Source: CAZVYJ01 sp964631565 | GTDB lineage: Bacteria; Planctomycetota; Phycisphaerae; SM23-33 | Assembly: GCA_964631565.1 (NCBI GenBank) | Contig: CAZVYJ010000057.1 | Span: 1-15,942, forward strand | Reading direction: 5' to 3' | DNA length: 15,942 bases | Part shown: positions 15,722 through 15,942 of the stretch, one piece after another | Layout: every line of letters starts with the position of its first letter | How positions within the stretch are numbered: the first letter of the stretch is position 1 | Made by a program: the position numbers and the translations under genes | Notes under the pieces: model-generated | The model's database searches: none | Told to the model about the DNA's origin: nothing | Seen by the model: only the letters and a program-made list of their open reading frames with translations

Positions 15722-15942
15722 ATGACGACACGAACACTTGTTCAGTCGATTATGAACTACGGCGAGTTCGACCGCATGCCCGTGATTCACTGGGGCCAGT
15801 GGAAAGAAACCAGGGAGCGGTGGGTTTCCGAGGGCATGCCGGCCGATGCTGACGAGCAAGAGTATTTCGGCGCTGTTCCGATTCAGTGCACGCTCGGCGC
15901 CAACCTTGGCCTGCTGCCGGAATTTGAAGAAAAAGTTATTGA
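15722..15942 (+). CDS. URO-D-like family protein, N-terminal part (cut by the window edge)
   Basis: Seventy-three codons are open to the right edge without a stop, starting MTTRTLVQSIMNYGEFDRMP and continuing with HWGQWKETRERWVSEGMP. This opening, with its EFDRMPV element and a run of tryptophans, resembles the N-termini of uroporphyrinogen-decarboxylase-like proteins common in Planctomycetota and Lentisphaerota. It is unlike the first URO-D protein of this operon at the sequence level. The ATG lies 52 bases after the GH20 copy B stop. The upstream words GGAACCCACA here and before GH20 copy A are shared. No signal peptide is seen, so the protein is cytoplasmic. The catalytic region lies outside the window, so the family call is moderate. 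Confidence 0.6.
   Translation, partial: MTTRTLVQSIMNYGEFDRMPVIHWGQWKETRERWVSEGMPADADEQEYFGAVPIQCTLGANLGLLPEFEEKVI

Overview
The window is a moderately GC-rich bacterial chromosome segment. It is rich in secreted enzymes for breaking down glycans and probably proteins: GH51, two GH20, a gingipain-like C25 protein, and an NHL/HExxH/CBM9-type multidomain protein. It also carries cytoplasmic enzymes of the kind expanded in environmental Planctomycetota and relatives (amidohydrolase-2, aldo/keto reductase, URO-D family). A PVC-superphylum bacterium, perhaps Planctomycetota of the Phycisphaerae type, fits best. This is inferred from gene content and style; there is no rRNA or other phylogenetic marker. 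Apart from a tandem gene duplication there is no phage, insertion sequence, CRISPR or plasmid signature.

Layout. Left block, minus strand (transcribed right to left): an 872-aa secreted protein with an NHL-type propeller, a fibronectin-like segment, an HEHGH zinc-peptidase motif and a C-terminal CBM9-like domain (2769-5387). Three bases later comes a putative lipoprotein resembling peptidase family C25 (1515-2765), then an amidohydrolase (116-1456). This looks like one operon. Middle block, also minus strand: an aldo/keto reductase (5582-6574) and a 645-aa GH51-type arabinofuranosidase with an N-terminal carbohydrate-binding-like module (6707-8644). A tRNA-Ser(UGA) gene (8836-8920) with its own promoter-like and terminator-like sequences follows. 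Next is a pair made of a GntR/HutC-type regulator (9981-10793) and a DhnA-type class I aldolase (9090-9914).

Right block, plus strand, divergent from the regulator across a roughly 450-bp non-coding region: a URO-D family protein (11244-12320), two tandem GH20-type beta-hexosaminidases (12370-13977 and 14023-15669), and the start of a second URO-D-like gene cut by the window edge (15722-15942). Short gaps suggest one operon. The divergent region holds a very clear sigma-70-like promoter, a 9-bp inverted repeat just downstream of it, and a TTACCAG word that recurs at both divergent promoters and upstream of the GH51 gene.

How it may work together (inference): secreted GH20 and GH51 enzymes release sugars from complex glycans; the aldolase, reductase, amidohydrolase and URO-D family proteins would process products inside the cell; the GntR protein may sense an intermediate and control itself, the aldolase and the GH20 operon. 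The most unusual points are the association of URO-D family proteins lacking the usual His-x-Cys zinc motif with duplicated hexosaminidases, the mosaic divergence of the two GH20 copies, and the NHL/HEHGH/CBM9 protein encoded next to a gingipain-like protein.
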